The notes under the pieces were generated by a model. The model saw only the letters and a program-made list of their open reading frames with translations. It ran no database searches and was not told the DNA's origin. From Isotricha intestinalis (taxonomy: Eukaryota; Ciliophora; Litostomatea; Vestibuliferida; Isotrichidae), in contig JAJJLU010000368.1 of the NCBI GenBank assembly GCA_023807065.1, positions 1 through 64,000 of the forward strand: a DNA stretch of 64,000 bases. The letters are read 5' to 3'. Positions 11,801-21,534 of this stretch are shown here, piece after piece (positions within the stretch are counted from its first letter, which is position 1; every line of letters begins with the position of its first letter). A program made the translations under genes and the position numbers.

Positions 11801-13999
11801 AAAAATTCATCAGATGAAAATAAAAATGTATTATCAAAAGAAAAAGTTTTAGAATTCCAAAGTAGAAGTTCTCAAGAAATAAATAATTTTATTAATTCTT
11901 TAAAATATTATGGAGCAGATGTAAATTTAGAAAAGCATAGACCAAATAAAGAATTATATCCTGCAGGAAAAATATCTGAACCAAATATAAAAATATCAAT
12001 TAGTTCATTTGTAAAAAGAATAGAAGAAAAATTAAAAACTCTTCCAGAATATAAGAATATAAAGCATAATAGAGAAGTTGCCCAAATTCAAAATAGTAAT
12101 AATACTCCGGACGTTCAGGAAATAAGTCCAAATAGTAGTCCTATATATGAACAAAATCAAAACATTAATAATGAAAATAATAATAATGAAGTTAATGCTG
12201 ATATTTCCTTTTCTTTAAATCATATATTTAATGAAAAAAGTGTTACTTATATAAAAATTTCTGCTGTTATAATATTTGTAATGATTCTTGGTTTAATTAG
12301 TGTGGAATTTGCTTTATCTTTTGTTAAAACTAAACAATGTGCAGAATATATAAAATATTTAGATGATTCATATATTTTATTGAATTCTTTTTTATATACA
12401 AAATATTTTATTACTGAAGTTATTTTAGCACAAGATTCTAACTACACTGATGTTTTAAAAGTAGATCAAAAAGAATATATTTTAAAAGCTAAAAATGAAA
12501 TGGCAGAATATAGACAAATAATAAATGATTATATTTCTTTTTTTTCAAATGCCACTGTAAGTTTTAATAAAGAATATAATGATTATATTGAAAATGTTCA
12601 AATATGTGTTAGAACATTAAGTAATTTAATTCCAGCTACTGAAATAATATCTTATTCAGCTGCTTTAAATAGAATTAAAACTTCAATTTTTTTTGTAAGT
12701 ACAATAACAGATAATTACCAAAGTATTGATATGAAAAATAGAAATGCATATGAATTAATGATGAATTTATTAAATGATTATTTATTGATGATGAGAAATG
12801 TTACTTTTATTTTAGCTAAAAATGCTAGTGAAGAAGCAAAATCACCTTCAATTTTATTAATTATATTTGTTTTAAGTTTTGTTATTGTTATAATTGAATT
12901 ATTTGTTATTTGGAAATTAATAAGTAAGTTTATTGATGATAGGGAGAAGCCTGTAGATTTATTCTTAACTATTAAAAAGAAAAAATTTGAAGAATTAAAA
13001 TCTACAAGTGAAACTTTTTTAAATAAATTATTAAATAAATTTTTTGGAAATGAAGAAACTGAAGAAGAATCAAAAATAGAATATACTTCAACTTCTAAAA
13101 ATGAAGATATAATAATGATTACTAAATTCAAACAAAAAAATGATTATAAACAATCAATTAAAAATTCTTCAGAATACTTATTTTCTTTTATATATATAAC
13201 TTTATTTTTAACTTTTATTGAAGCATATATGAGTTTTAAATTTTTTTATGTTGGATATGTAATGTCAAATATAAAAAATTTTGATGATGTATTTAACATA
13301 ACTCATTATAGTGAAAGTGATTTAATAATAACAACAAATATATATAAAAGTTATTATTATGATTCTTCAATTCCAATACTTAATTCAACAGATACTTTAT
13401 CTTTATTTTATTTAAACACATTAGGAATTTCAGATACAATAGAAAAATTATATACTAAAACTTATGAAACTTCTTCTTTCTTAAAAGGAAAATATTTAGA
13501 TGAATTTTCTGATAGAATGGCTAGTGATATTTCTGATATTTTGACTAATGTTTCTGCTGATGATATTGATTATAGAGGAACTATTCAAAACGGTTTTTCT
13601 TGTGTATCCACAAGATTTTTTGAAATGAATAAATTTTTAGCTGTTTTATATATTAAACAAAAAGATGAATTAAATGAAACTAATTTTTGCTATAAACCCA
13701 AATTTTCTGAAATTAATAAAGTTCAAATTAATGTTATTAGACCTTGGTTTAATTATATGATTGAAGAATTAAAAAATCGTTTTTCTGATTTTAACGATAA
13801 AATTAATTTAATTTTAGATAGTACTTATGTTGTTCTACTTGTTATTGTTATTGTAATGTATTTCCTTGTTTGGAAAAGTTATGAAGAAAAATTAAAAACT
13901 TTATTAAAAACTAGTGTTGATTTAATTAAATTAATACCTGATGAAATTAAGAGAGAAATTGTTAAAAAATTAAATGAAGAAGAAGAAAAGAATGAATAA
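8885..13999 (+). CDS. TmcB-like polytopic membrane protein with PAS domain
   Basis: 1704 residues without an intron. The N-terminal third (about 45-330) has many hydrophobic helices, and a soluble region follows. A PAS domain lies at about 628-705 (DYVIYCRTNEKGDCSILQCSN, then LLGFTKQNLIGKKIETLMP). Further transmembrane segments lie near 1120, 1322, 1431 and 1650, with two extracytoplasmic-looking loops between them. This architecture matches the tiny-macrocysts-B (TmcB-like) family, which is widespread in ciliates and other protists. Members are thought to be membrane sensors, but their ligands are unknown. The gene starts 196 bp from the divergent kinase start at 8688. An acidic/Asn-rich linker lies at about 955-990. 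Confidence 0.8.
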   Translation: MLGESSFEKNQKNNKDLIQTNDEMNQKEKIFNYFHNVLKKKNLNVFFMCLLLVIETIQNISYGFSDPHKKFWKIKDSKIKNINSFVGVLRITQILKYVKFDIYLVIWAILLVIVFVSGLLISMAIKFNKPNSSFFKIVVTYGKYTSVIMTSIGLIPTTELLLLMFKCVDKKIDIVKDPITCYKGIHYLYAALSIVFLLWHIFLILIFGIFCFVPFNNRNSTCKIDTSADLFYYILCVVNCLRYVFIKNEWISIAILLVGSLFNLKKGFDEPSYSNFIIQCFVMIRNSLFLWTSFMIMICKLTYDSKFDGNIYLFLFGMPLIIITCAICYKKESENLIITNVNSGSANDFISRTKNIIALIDKFIEKYKSVENAKKGYDKNDIFLKGLVSRHLETCIDEECPLTKYMENQGNYQIQKACLLHYINTLLINGMKKFPNNKTIVMTFIQFNYSNKFNLNAAKTYLSKLEKENNTISEDYILFCIKQNVNSLSNNKVNSGLNGENDEMEKMEEITEHKFRKLKYLIESTTKLYGEFWGVLSTNLTNNLNLEKLYFLGNKLNILLDEITQLWEKDLKSKKIDLENQSIVQLYAYFVREILRNKIKADEITKKLNEEQHFESKKNESDKFDPDNLDIILEDQDYVIYCRTNEKGDCSILQCSNSIVNLLGFTKQNLIGKKIETLMPSIFVSGHAKVISNKLKFLRKTNPGMNKTSDKKQIFLLPRTKVGYILPALVKFTVYNDDDFSNTFIIKVKMESKDPKSVYAFYILAKDDFTIDSFSSSALTMGLTMDLLKKYVVNLNILIRSSENSEAINLLERFNEFEDEPKRITWVFPDIIYPKNDTIRKNEENVEELVKQSVKKDYNLLITKMKLGEEEVGFCLRFTTPETKKNNIDFNDFKQSTSKLIMYDILKLNFIRTHLVTEKKNPNEEYFSQPKNNIPIINVPETNESIGKKSKKIKSKRKGENNNNSDDEDDQEKNSSDENKNVLSKEKVLEFQSRSSQEINNFINSLKYYGADVNLEKHRPNKELYPAGKISEPNIKISISSFVKRIEEKLKTLPEYKNIKHNREVAQIQNSNNTPDVQEISPNSSPIYEQNQNINNENNNNEVNADISFSLNHIFNEKSVTYIKISAVIIFVMILGLISVEFALSFVKTKQCAEYIKYLDDSYILLNSFLYTKYFITEVILAQDSNYTDVLKVDQKEYILKAKNEMAEYRQIINDYISFFSNATVSFNKEYNDYIENVQICVRTLSNLIPATEIISYSAALNRIKTSIFFVSTITDNYQSIDMKNRNAYELMMNLLNDYLLMMRNVTFILAKNASEEAKSPSILLIIFVLSFVIVIIELFVIWKLISKFIDDREKPVDLFLTIKKKKFEELKSTSETFLNKLLNKFFGNEETEEESKIEYTSTSKNEDIIMITKFKQKNDYKQSIKNSSEYLFSFIYITLFLTFIEAYMSFKFFYVGYVMSNIKNFDDVFNITHYSESDLIITTNIYKSYYYDSSIPILNSTDTLSLFYLNTLGISDTIEKLYTKTYETSSFLKGKYLDEFSDRMASDISDILTNVSADDIDYRGTIQNGFSCVSTRFFEMNKFLAVLYIKQKDELNETNFCYKPKFSEINKVQINVIRPWFNYMIEELKNRFSDFNDKINLILDSTYVVLLVIVIVMYFLVWKSYEEKLKTLLKTSVDLIKLIPDEIKREIVKKLNEEEEKNE

Positions 14000-14186
14000 A
14001 AATAAGAGCCTAAAACAAAAATTAAATTTTTTGTATGAATAAATATTATAAAATTAATATTATATATAATAAATTCAAAGCTAAAAAAACTAATTTTAAA
14101 ATTCAGTATTATAAATTAATACAATAAATAATTTATGTAACTTAATATAATTACAAATTTAACAAAAATTAAATAATTTTATATTT

Positions 14187-16034
14187 ATGGAAACAATACA
14201 AGTATCAATAAGAATTCGTCCTTTTCTTTCATATGAAGATGAAACAAATACAACAATTCAAACTTTTGAAGATGATAATAGAAAAATAATTTTAGCTAAA
14301 AACAATAAAAAATTTGTAAGTCATTTTGATAGAATTTTTCCACAAAATTCAAAGCAAGAAGATGTTTATAATTTTATTAATCCAATTATATCTTTAACTT
14401 TAAAAGGAATTAATTCCACTATTCTAGCTTATGGTCAAACTGGTAGTGGAAAAACATATACAATGTTTGGAGAAGATTTTACAATGAATGATAATTATAA
14501 TGGAAAATTATTTTCTAAAAGAATAAAAAAAGATAAATATAATTTTTTAGTTGATCAAGAATTTGTAATTGATCCTTTTTCAAATACAAATGGAATTATT
14601 CCAAGAGTTATTTTAGATTTATTTAAATATAAAAATAAAACTAAAACAGTAATAACATGTTCTTATATTCAGGTTTATAATGAAAGAATATATGATTTAT
14701 TAACAGATAATACTTTTAAAAAACCAGAAAAAAAGTTAAATTTTGAAACAGCAATAAATAACAATAGATCAGAAAAAGTAATTGATCAAGAAAATTTAAA
14801 AATAAGAGATGATAAAAAATTAGGACCTGTAGTAGATGGTGCTTTAGAATTAGAAGCAAATAATTTTTATGATGTTTTTCAAATGTTAAGAACAGGAGAA
14901 TTAAATAGAAAAAAAAGACAAACAAACAAAAATGAAATGAGTAGCAGAAGTCATTCTATTTTTATGATTTATTATAATAATAAAGAAGAAAAGAAAAAAG
15001 CAAAAATTTCATTATGTGATTTAGCTGGAAGTGAAAAATATGAATCTAATGAACATTATAAACAAGTTCATTTTAATGAATTAAAAAGTATAAATAAATC
15101 TCTTTCAATTTTAGGAAATGTTATTCATGCTTTAGCTAAAAAGAAAAAAGTACATATTCCTTATAAAGATTCCACTTTAACCCATTTATTATCAAAAAAT
15201 TTAGAACAAAAAACTTATTTAATTGCTACAATTTCTCCATCTGATAATAATTTTGAAGATAGTTTAAATACTTTAAATTTTGCTGATAGATCTCATATTG
15301 TTTCTACTAAAGTTACTCCTAATAATTTTGAAGATAATTTATTAGATAGTGGATTAGATAAAATAACTATAAAAAAATTATCACAAGAATTAAAAGAATT
15401 AAGACAATTATTAAAAATTAGAAGTAAAAGAGGAACTTTAGAACCTATTCAACAAGAATTAATTAAATTAAAAGAAGAAAACAGTGAATTAAAAAGATTA
15501 TTAAATAATCCTAATATTCAAAAACTAATACAAGAAAATGAATATTTAAGAAAAGAATTACAAAAATATTCTGTTTCCCAAACACCATATGATTTAACTG
15601 AAAAAACTGAAAGTAATCAATTTTCTTCATATACTAGTGATTTAAATTTAAAACAATTTAAGATTGCTTTAAGCCCAAGAAATAATAGTTCAAAAATTAA
15701 TGTAGATGATAATGAAAATCATATTTTATCTAATGCTGGAAAAAATATTATTTCAAGTCAAGATTTCAATAACAAAAAAATAATAAATAAAAAAAAGAGC
15801 AATTATATTTCTTATATTAATTCTGGAAGAAAACAATCAAGTAATAATATTTCAGATAATGATAGAATTATTGAAATGACTAATAGAAAATTAAAAATGT
15901 ATGATGAATTACAAAGGAAAACAAAAAATAAAGAAGAACAATTAATTAGTCAAATAAATAGTAGGAATTATAACAAAGGAAAAAGTTTTAAAAGCCATGA
16001 TTTATTTATTGATGATGAAGATTTTTTAGTGTAA
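14187..16034 (+). CDS. Kinesin with N-terminal motor domain
   Basis: 615 residues. The motor occupies about 1-375: P-loop GQTGSGKT near 83-90, switch I NEMSSRSHS near 248, switch II DLAGSE near 277, and the IPYKDSTLTHLL microtubule-binding helix. An insertion at about 95-135 lengthens the motor. A short coiled coil follows (about 385-465) and a Ser/Asn-rich tail. With the motor at the N-terminus, plus-end-directed movement along microtubules is expected from family knowledge. The tail is too diverged to name the subfamily. The start begins at METIQVSIRIRPF, the usual first motor strand, so no missing exon is suspected. It follows the TmcB-like gene by 187 bp on the same strand. Confidence 0.92.
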   Translation: METIQVSIRIRPFLSYEDETNTTIQTFEDDNRKIILAKNNKKFVSHFDRIFPQNSKQEDVYNFINPIISLTLKGINSTILAYGQTGSGKTYTMFGEDFTMNDNYNGKLFSKRIKKDKYNFLVDQEFVIDPFSNTNGIIPRVILDLFKYKNKTKTVITCSYIQVYNERIYDLLTDNTFKKPEKKLNFETAINNNRSEKVIDQENLKIRDDKKLGPVVDGALELEANNFYDVFQMLRTGELNRKKRQTNKNEMSSRSHSIFMIYYNNKEEKKKAKISLCDLAGSEKYESNEHYKQVHFNELKSINKSLSILGNVIHALAKKKKVHIPYKDSTLTHLLSKNLEQKTYLIATISPSDNNFEDSLNTLNFADRSHIVSTKVTPNNFEDNLLDSGLDKITIKKLSQELKELRQLLKIRSKRGTLEPIQQELIKLKEENSELKRLLNNPNIQKLIQENEYLRKELQKYSVSQTPYDLTEKTESNQFSSYTSDLNLKQFKIALSPRNNSSKINVDDNENHILSNAGKNIISSQDFNNKKIINKKKSNYISYINSGRKQSSNNISDNDRIIEMTNRKLKMYDELQRKTKNKEEQLISQINSRNYNKGKSFKSHDLFIDDEDFLV

Positions 16035-16091
16035 TTAAAATTTAAATATATAAATGTTATATATAAGATAATTTTATTTTTAATATTTTTT

Positions 16092-16826
16092 ATGTTTAAA
16101 ATAGAAATTAATGAAAATCAAAGAAATAACCCAGTAATTAAGGATTTTAAGTTTGCCTTTTCTTATAAAAAAGATTTAAAATGTGATTTTAAGCCAAAAG
16201 AAAATATTGAATGTTTTTATTTAAGTTTTAAATGTCATTTATTTAATCCACAATATATTTCAAATAAACTGAAAAATTTAAGTAAAAATAATTATTCAGG
16301 AATTACAAGATATTTAATTTGCTTTCTTGACGTAATAGTAAAAAACGATGAAAAAGAAAAAGAAGATAAGATTTCCGAGATATTAAATAATGAAAAAACT
16401 AATATTTTTATACCAAACAAAAAAAAGGAAAATTTGAATGAATCAATAATTGAAAAAGAATTATTAAATATAAATTTATTATGTGAAGAGAATGATGTTT
16501 TACTTTTGTTATCTTTTTCTTCAAAAGAAGTCAATCAATATATTCATTCATTGAGTTTATTGGGAAATCAAAACACCAATTATATTTCAAAAAATAAATT
16601 AACTAAACCAAATGATGATTTAATTGAGACATTATGTTGCATTGATACTATTAATAAAAATGATGCTAAAAAATTATTTTTAGAATATAAAAATATTTAT
16701 CAAATATTAACCAATTATGGAAATAAAGAAAATGAAAAAAAAATATTGAATGATCAAAAAAATAAATCAATTAAAGAGTTCCTTAATTTTGAATTTAATA
16801 ATTTTAATAATAAAGAAATAAATTAA
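16092..16826 (+). CDS. ERCC1: ERCC1-like DNA repair protein (non-catalytic partner of XPF)
   Basis: 244 residues. The central domain aligns by eye with ERCC1: NPVIK near 13-17, then CFYLSFKCHLFNPQYISNKL (family pattern LSLRYHxxxPxYI), the LICFLDV strand, and DVLLLLSFSSKEVNQYI. The first helix-hairpin-helix is recognisable (ETLCCIDTINKNDAKKLF). By family knowledge ERCC1 binds XPF to form the endonuclease that cuts 5' of lesions in nucleotide excision repair and interstrand crosslink repair. Oddities: a Lys/Glu-rich insertion at about 90-120, and no visible GLG-type second hairpin, which in other ERCC1 proteins helps pair with XPF. It lies 57 bp after the kinesin stop. Confidence 0.75.
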   Translation: MFKIEINENQRNNPVIKDFKFAFSYKKDLKCDFKPKENIECFYLSFKCHLFNPQYISNKLKNLSKNNYSGITRYLICFLDVIVKNDEKEKEDKISEILNNEKTNIFIPNKKKENLNESIIEKELLNINLLCEENDVLLLLSFSSKEVNQYIHSLSLLGNQNTNYISKNKLTKPNDDLIETLCCIDTINKNDAKKLFLEYKNIYQILTNYGNKENEKKILNDQKNKSIKEFLNFEFNNFNNKEIN

Positions 16827-16886
16827 ATAAACGAATTTTTTAATTTTTATATAAATATTAATTTTTAAAAAATTAAAAAAAAAAAA

Positions 16887-18047
16887 ATGAATATTCCTTC
16901 TTCCTTTCGTCAATCACATTTAAATAAAGTAAATTTGATTTAAATAAATTAATAGGAACAAGAACAAATTATGATAAATAAAATGTTAAAAAAAAATGTG
17001 CCCAAATCAAAAACAATTTCTCTAAATCCAGTTCATCTAAAAAAATTAAATCGTCCTTTATATGAAATATCAAATACTGAAAGAGTAAATAATAATTCTA
17101 AATTCATTATTGATTGTGAATCAACACAAAATATTAAAACAAAAAATGAAAAAATCTTTGATTTTTTAAAAAGCTTAAATATAGAAAATTATTTTGATAT
17201 TTTTATTAATAATGGAATTAATACAGAAGAGAAAATTCAAATTTTAAATTATGATATATTAAAACTATTAAAAATTCCTTACGTCCATTGCAAAAGAATT
17301 TTAACTAAAATTTATGAAATGAAAAAAGAAAATGTAATTATGAATGAAAAATTAAAGAAAAATAATTCAAATTATGAAGAAATCCTTTTACCAAAAGAAG
17401 AAGATGAAATAAATGAAGAAGAGCAAAGAAAAACTTTTTATGATGCAGTTTCAATGTTTAAACAAATTCATAATGATATTATTATAAAAGAAGAGCAAAA
17501 TAAGGAAAATGAATCAATTGAAATTGAAAATAATATGAATGAAAATAATATTATTGAGAATGGAGAATATAAAGAAAATATAAATAATAATTTAATTAAA
17601 AAAAAAAATGATAAATCATTCAGTTCATCATCAAAAAAAAAAAATGATTATAATTTAAAAATTAATATATCTAAAAAAGAAGTTAGACAATTATTTCCTT
17701 TAAATAAAAATAAAACTTTATGTCATGAATGTTTACATATGATTCTTCAAGATCATTGCATTAAAAAATATAATAAATTATTTTGTTCTTTACATTGTTT
17801 AGAAATATTTGAAAATAAAAATATAACATTTTGTAATAATTGTAAAAAAAAAATTGAAATCGTATATGCTTTTCCTTCTATTATTTATAAATTAACTTAT
17901 TATTGTTCTAATGAATGTTTAAATAAAGTTGAACCCAATGAATTTAATAACATAAATAAATCACAAATTATTGATTTTGATAATATTAACAATAATAATA
18001 AATCATTTTGTGAGGAGAATGAACCTATTGATATATTGGATTTATAA
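16887..18047 (+). CDS. SAM-domain protein with C-terminal cysteine-rich zinc-binding region (two exons)
   Basis: After removal of a 27-bp intron (16929-16955) it encodes 377 residues. Exon 1 gives MNIPSSFRQSHLNK and joins in frame to EQEQIMINKMLKK. A SAM-like helical domain lies at about 75-140 (FLKSLNIENYFDIFINNGI, then LLKIPYVHCKRIL), typical of protein-protein interaction. The middle is acidic and Asn-rich. The C-terminal part (about 265-345) has paired cysteines: CHEC, CSLHC, CNNC and CSNEC, probably two or more zinc sites. The combination suggests an adaptor, but I do not recognise the family. It follows ERCC1 on the same strand; a functional link is not implied. Confidence 0.75.
16929..16955 (+). 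other. 27-bp spliceosomal intron
   Basis: It begins GTAAAT and ends TTAATAG, is in phase 0 after codon 14 (AAT AAA|GAA CAA), and contains stops when read through. Splicing fuses an upstream ATG at 16887 to the long frame of the SAM-domain gene. Confidence 0.85.
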
Positions 18048-18132
18048 ACATATTTATTTATTATATTTCCTGCAATTAATTTTTAGTATATAGAATTTAC
18101 TTTTTAATTAAATTTTTTTAACTTAATTTAGT

Positions 18133-19764
18133 TTAATAATTAAAATTATTTCTTTCAATTAATTTATTTTTATTAGTTAATTTTATTTGATATTCTTTTA
18201 AAAATTTTAATAAAAACTCAGAACCTGTTTTGGGAAACTCAATTTCAAATTTTTCTTGATTTTCTTTGAATTTTGTTTTAAACTCATTTAGAGAATTTAT
18301 CCAAGAATTTTCATTCATAATATAAAAAATATTTTGAATTGAAATTTTATTTATATCACAATCAAAAACTGAATTAATAAAAAGTTGTTTTAATTTTATT
18401 TCATTATATTTATCAGTATTAGTTGAAAACCTTAAATAATTAATCAAATAATCTCCAAAAATTTCACATAAAATTAATAAAAGATTATCACAATAATTAA
18501 ATAATCTAATTAAATTATCTTTATACCAATTTCCTTTTGGATAACAATTAACAATTATATCTAAAGTATTTTTATCTGTAAATATAGAAATATTATTTGT
18601 CTTTGAATCAAAAGGATAATATTTTATATGACTTTCTAATTCTTCAAAAACATCGTTTTTATCTAAAAAATATTCTATATCATTAAATATTTTAATTGAA
18701 TGATAAAATTCTTTACAAACTCTGCTTGATAAAATAAACTTTATTAATCTAAAATAATATTTCCCTATTTTACTATTTCTATAAAAAGGAGTATCTAAAC
18801 TTCCTAAAACATTTCTACACATTATATTAATTTCTTCAAAAGTTAAATTATCTCTTAAATTAATATAGTTATATATTTTTTCAAAAGAAAAATATTCTCT
18901 TTTTATTTGATTAATTTCATCTCCTATTTGAAAATTTAAGGAATTTTCTCTTCTTTTTATTACCTTTATTTTTTTTAGATTTATTAATTTTTTTGAAATA
19001 TTATTTTTTATTTCATCTGATTCAAATAATAAATTATCTACTCCTTCTAAAACAGATAAATTTTCAATACAAAAAAAAAAATATATCATCATTGATCTAA
19101 AAATATATTTTGGATTTAAACTTAAAAAATTTTTGAAATAAATTGTTTTGTTTTTTATATCTTTAGAAATTATTATTTTTTTTAATTTGTCTATACAATA
19201 GTAATAAAATAATTGATCATTTCCATATGAATAAGGAAGATTATATTTTGGGCAATTAAATATTATTATATCTTTTTTTAGATTTAAATAATCCACTTCA
19301 TTTATTTTTTTTAATAATTCTAATAAAATTATTTTACTTTTTTCTATTTTATGAGATAAAAAAAAATTTAAATCTCTTAGAGATAAAGTGTATTTATAAT
19401 AATTAAATTCCTTTTTAAAATTTATATCATTATTTCCTGTATTAATTGTTTTTAAATATAAAGAATTATAAATAGAATTTATATTATTATTTTCCAAAAT
19501 TTCTAATATCTTCCAAAATGATTCTTTATTCTCTTGTTTTTCTTTTTCTAATTTATAAAAAGTATTATATAATATTAAAGATTTTTTTATTCTAAAACTC
19601 AAAGTGACAAATTCTGTTAAAATAAAATTTTTTTTTTTCATAGCTAAATCTACCATATTTAAATCAATGTCCTTTGGGAAACAAATATCACTTTCAAATT
19701 TTTTTATTTTATGTTCTTTTCTATCATCCTCCCCTTCATTGTTTGTGATTCTTCTTTTTTTCAT
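18133..19764 (-). CDS. Unrecognised 543-residue protein
   Basis: A full-length ORF with unbiased composition for this genome and little low complexity, so probably a folded, mostly helical protein. It begins with a basic stretch (MKKRRITNNEGEDDRKEHKIKK) that could act as a nuclear localisation signal. I see no transmembrane segment apart from one moderately hydrophobic run near 217-232 (YIFRSMMIYFFFCIENL), and no catalytic motif I can name. It is convergent with the SAM-domain gene (85 bp between stops). Its function cannot be given from the sequence. Confidence 0.7.
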   Translation of the reverse strand: MKKRRITNNEGEDDRKEHKIKKFESDICFPKDIDLNMVDLAMKKKNFILTEFVTLSFRIKKSLILYNTFYKLEKEKQENKESFWKILEILENNNINSIYNSLYLKTINTGNNDINFKKEFNYYKYTLSLRDLNFFLSHKIEKSKIILLELLKKINEVDYLNLKKDIIIFNCPKYNLPYSYGNDQLFYYYCIDKLKKIIISKDIKNKTIYFKNFLSLNPKYIFRSMMIYFFFCIENLSVLEGVDNLLFESDEIKNNISKKLINLKKIKVIKRRENSLNFQIGDEINQIKREYFSFEKIYNYINLRDNLTFEEINIMCRNVLGSLDTPFYRNSKIGKYYFRLIKFILSSRVCKEFYHSIKIFNDIEYFLDKNDVFEELESHIKYYPFDSKTNNISIFTDKNTLDIIVNCYPKGNWYKDNLIRLFNYCDNLLLILCEIFGDYLINYLRFSTNTDKYNEIKLKQLFINSVFDCDINKISIQNIFYIMNENSWINSLNEFKTKFKENQEKFEIEFPKTGSEFLLKFLKEYQIKLTNKNKLIERNNFNY

Positions 19765-19859
19765 ATATTTTTTATAAAATTTAATGAAAAGACAATTTTC
19801 AAAAATATAATTTAAAAAAAAGTTAAAATTAATTTAATTAATGGATAAATAATTTAAAT

Positions 19860-21386
19860 TTAGGGAATAAATAGCCCCGGAAAATTTTTTTTACGAATAT
19901 TTTCATTATATATCATTCCTTGGTTGTTAATATTATTATAAGGAATTGCATTAACGTTCATTGCATGACCGTAAAGACTAAATTTTGGAGGAGAATAAAA
20001 ATCAAAAGGATAATTGTTTTTATTTTGAATGTTATAATTATTTTGATTATTTTTGTTTTGATTTGATTGGTTAAAATTATATTGATTCAAATTTTTATAA
20101 TAATTATTATAATTATTAATATTATTATTATTATTTAAATATTCATTTGGATTATTCAATTTTTTATAATAATTATTATAATAATTATAATAATCATCAT
20201 TGTTATTTTGTATATTCATCTGATTATTCTCATGATTTAAATTATTGTTATTATTTACTTGATAATAATTGTTGTTATTATATAATGGAATATTATTTTT
20301 TATAATTGTGTTATTATTTTGATTATTATAAAGATTCTTATTCAATGGAGTATGATTTCTTTTATTATTATTTATTTGATTATTATTATTATTATAAATA
20401 TTATGATAATTGATTGGATTTTGGTTTGCTTTAATATTATTTATTTGATTATTAGAAATATAATTGTTATTATTTGAATGATTATTAATTGGTTTATTGT
20501 ATTTTATTTGATTATTATAATTATAATTATTTACATTATTATAATTATTATTATTATTATAATTATTTATAGTATTATAATTAAAATTATTTACTGGATT
20601 ATTGTTTACTTTCTTGTTTTTATTTATTTTATTTTTACTTTTAATATCTTTTATTTCATTATTGATTTTATTTTTATCATGAATATCAGGAGTTTTTCCT
20701 TGATATAAATAATTATCCTTTAAATTTTCTTGTTTTTGATTTTGATTTATATCTTCAAGTGAAAAATTTGGGTATTTATTATTAAATTGTTTTTGATGAT
20801 TTTGTATTTTTTTTTTATTTAAAGTATCAGTTAAATCACTGTTATTTCTTTTTTGAGAAGAATTATATAATTTAGAATTTTCACTCTTATTTTTTTGCTT
20901 TAAATCTACTAATTCTTTTTGGTCTTCTTCATCATATTTTGGTAATATAGTTTTAATATTATTTTCTTTACTTTGATTTTGTATATTATAATAATTTGGG
21001 GTATTATTATATTGATTTTTAATATTTAAATTATTATTATTGTTCTCCTTACTTATTTCAGGGATATAAATTTGATTAATATCAAAAACATTTTGATTTG
21101 AATCATTATTATTTTCTTGTTCTACATCTTTTTTTTGAAAATTAATCAATTGTGCTGTTGGAGGTGGTTCATTATCTACTTTTTGAATAAATGAATTATT
21201 TTCAATATTACTATAAAAAATGCAAAAAGAATTTTTTTGTTGATTTTGTTTATTTTTCATATCATTATATTTAATAATTGACATTGCCTTCGACATATCA
21301 ACCAAAGGCTCATTATTATTAAAAGGGGTATCTAAATTATCCATTTTAATATTATTATCTTGTTCATTAAAATTTGTTTTTTCCAT
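19860..21386 (-). CDS. Asn/Tyr-rich low-complexity protein
   Basis: 508 residues. Residues from about 230 to 470 are almost entirely Asn with Tyr, Ile and Gln, encoded by AAT-rich sequence, which is prion-like in composition. The N-terminal 100 residues are less repetitive (PPPTAQLINFQKKDV, YIPEISKENN), and so is the C-terminus (PFDFYSPPKFSLYGHAMNVNAIPYNN, Pro/Gly-rich), so any conserved function probably sits at the ends. No family recognised. The uninterrupted frame through more than 1.5 kb of 80-90% AT sequence supports real coding. Confidence 0.65.
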   Translation of the reverse strand: MEKTNFNEQDNNIKMDNLDTPFNNNEPLVDMSKAMSIIKYNDMKNKQNQQKNSFCIFYSNIENNSFIQKVDNEPPPTAQLINFQKKDVEQENNNDSNQNVFDINQIYIPEISKENNNNNLNIKNQYNNTPNYYNIQNQSKENNIKTILPKYDEEDQKELVDLKQKNKSENSKLYNSSQKRNNSDLTDTLNKKKIQNHQKQFNNKYPNFSLEDINQNQKQENLKDNYLYQGKTPDIHDKNKINNEIKDIKSKNKINKNKKVNNNPVNNFNYNTINNYNNNNNYNNVNNYNYNNQIKYNKPINNHSNNNNYISNNQINNIKANQNPINYHNIYNNNNNQINNNKRNHTPLNKNLYNNQNNNTIIKNNIPLYNNNNYYQVNNNNNLNHENNQMNIQNNNDDYYNYYNNYYKKLNNPNEYLNNNNNINNYNNYYKNLNQYNFNQSNQNKNNQNNYNIQNKNNYPFDFYSPPKFSLYGHAMNVNAIPYNNINNQGMIYNENIRKKNFPGLFIP

Positions 21387-21534
21387 TTTTAAAAATAGTT
21401 TTATTTTAAATTTTATAAAAACATATAATTACAACTATTAATTTTACATTTATTTACTATTTATTTAACCAACTTTAATATATAAACTTTATATAATTTA
21501 TTTTTACACTTAATATTTTTTGGAAATATACTTT

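Noticed and set aside
12778..13131. 117-codon ORF on the minus strand inside the TmcB-like gene
   Set aside because: It is antisense to a strongly supported coding region and has no independent protein-like features; many similar shadow frames (for example 49577-50029, 50552-50959, 56988-57392) were left out for the same reason.
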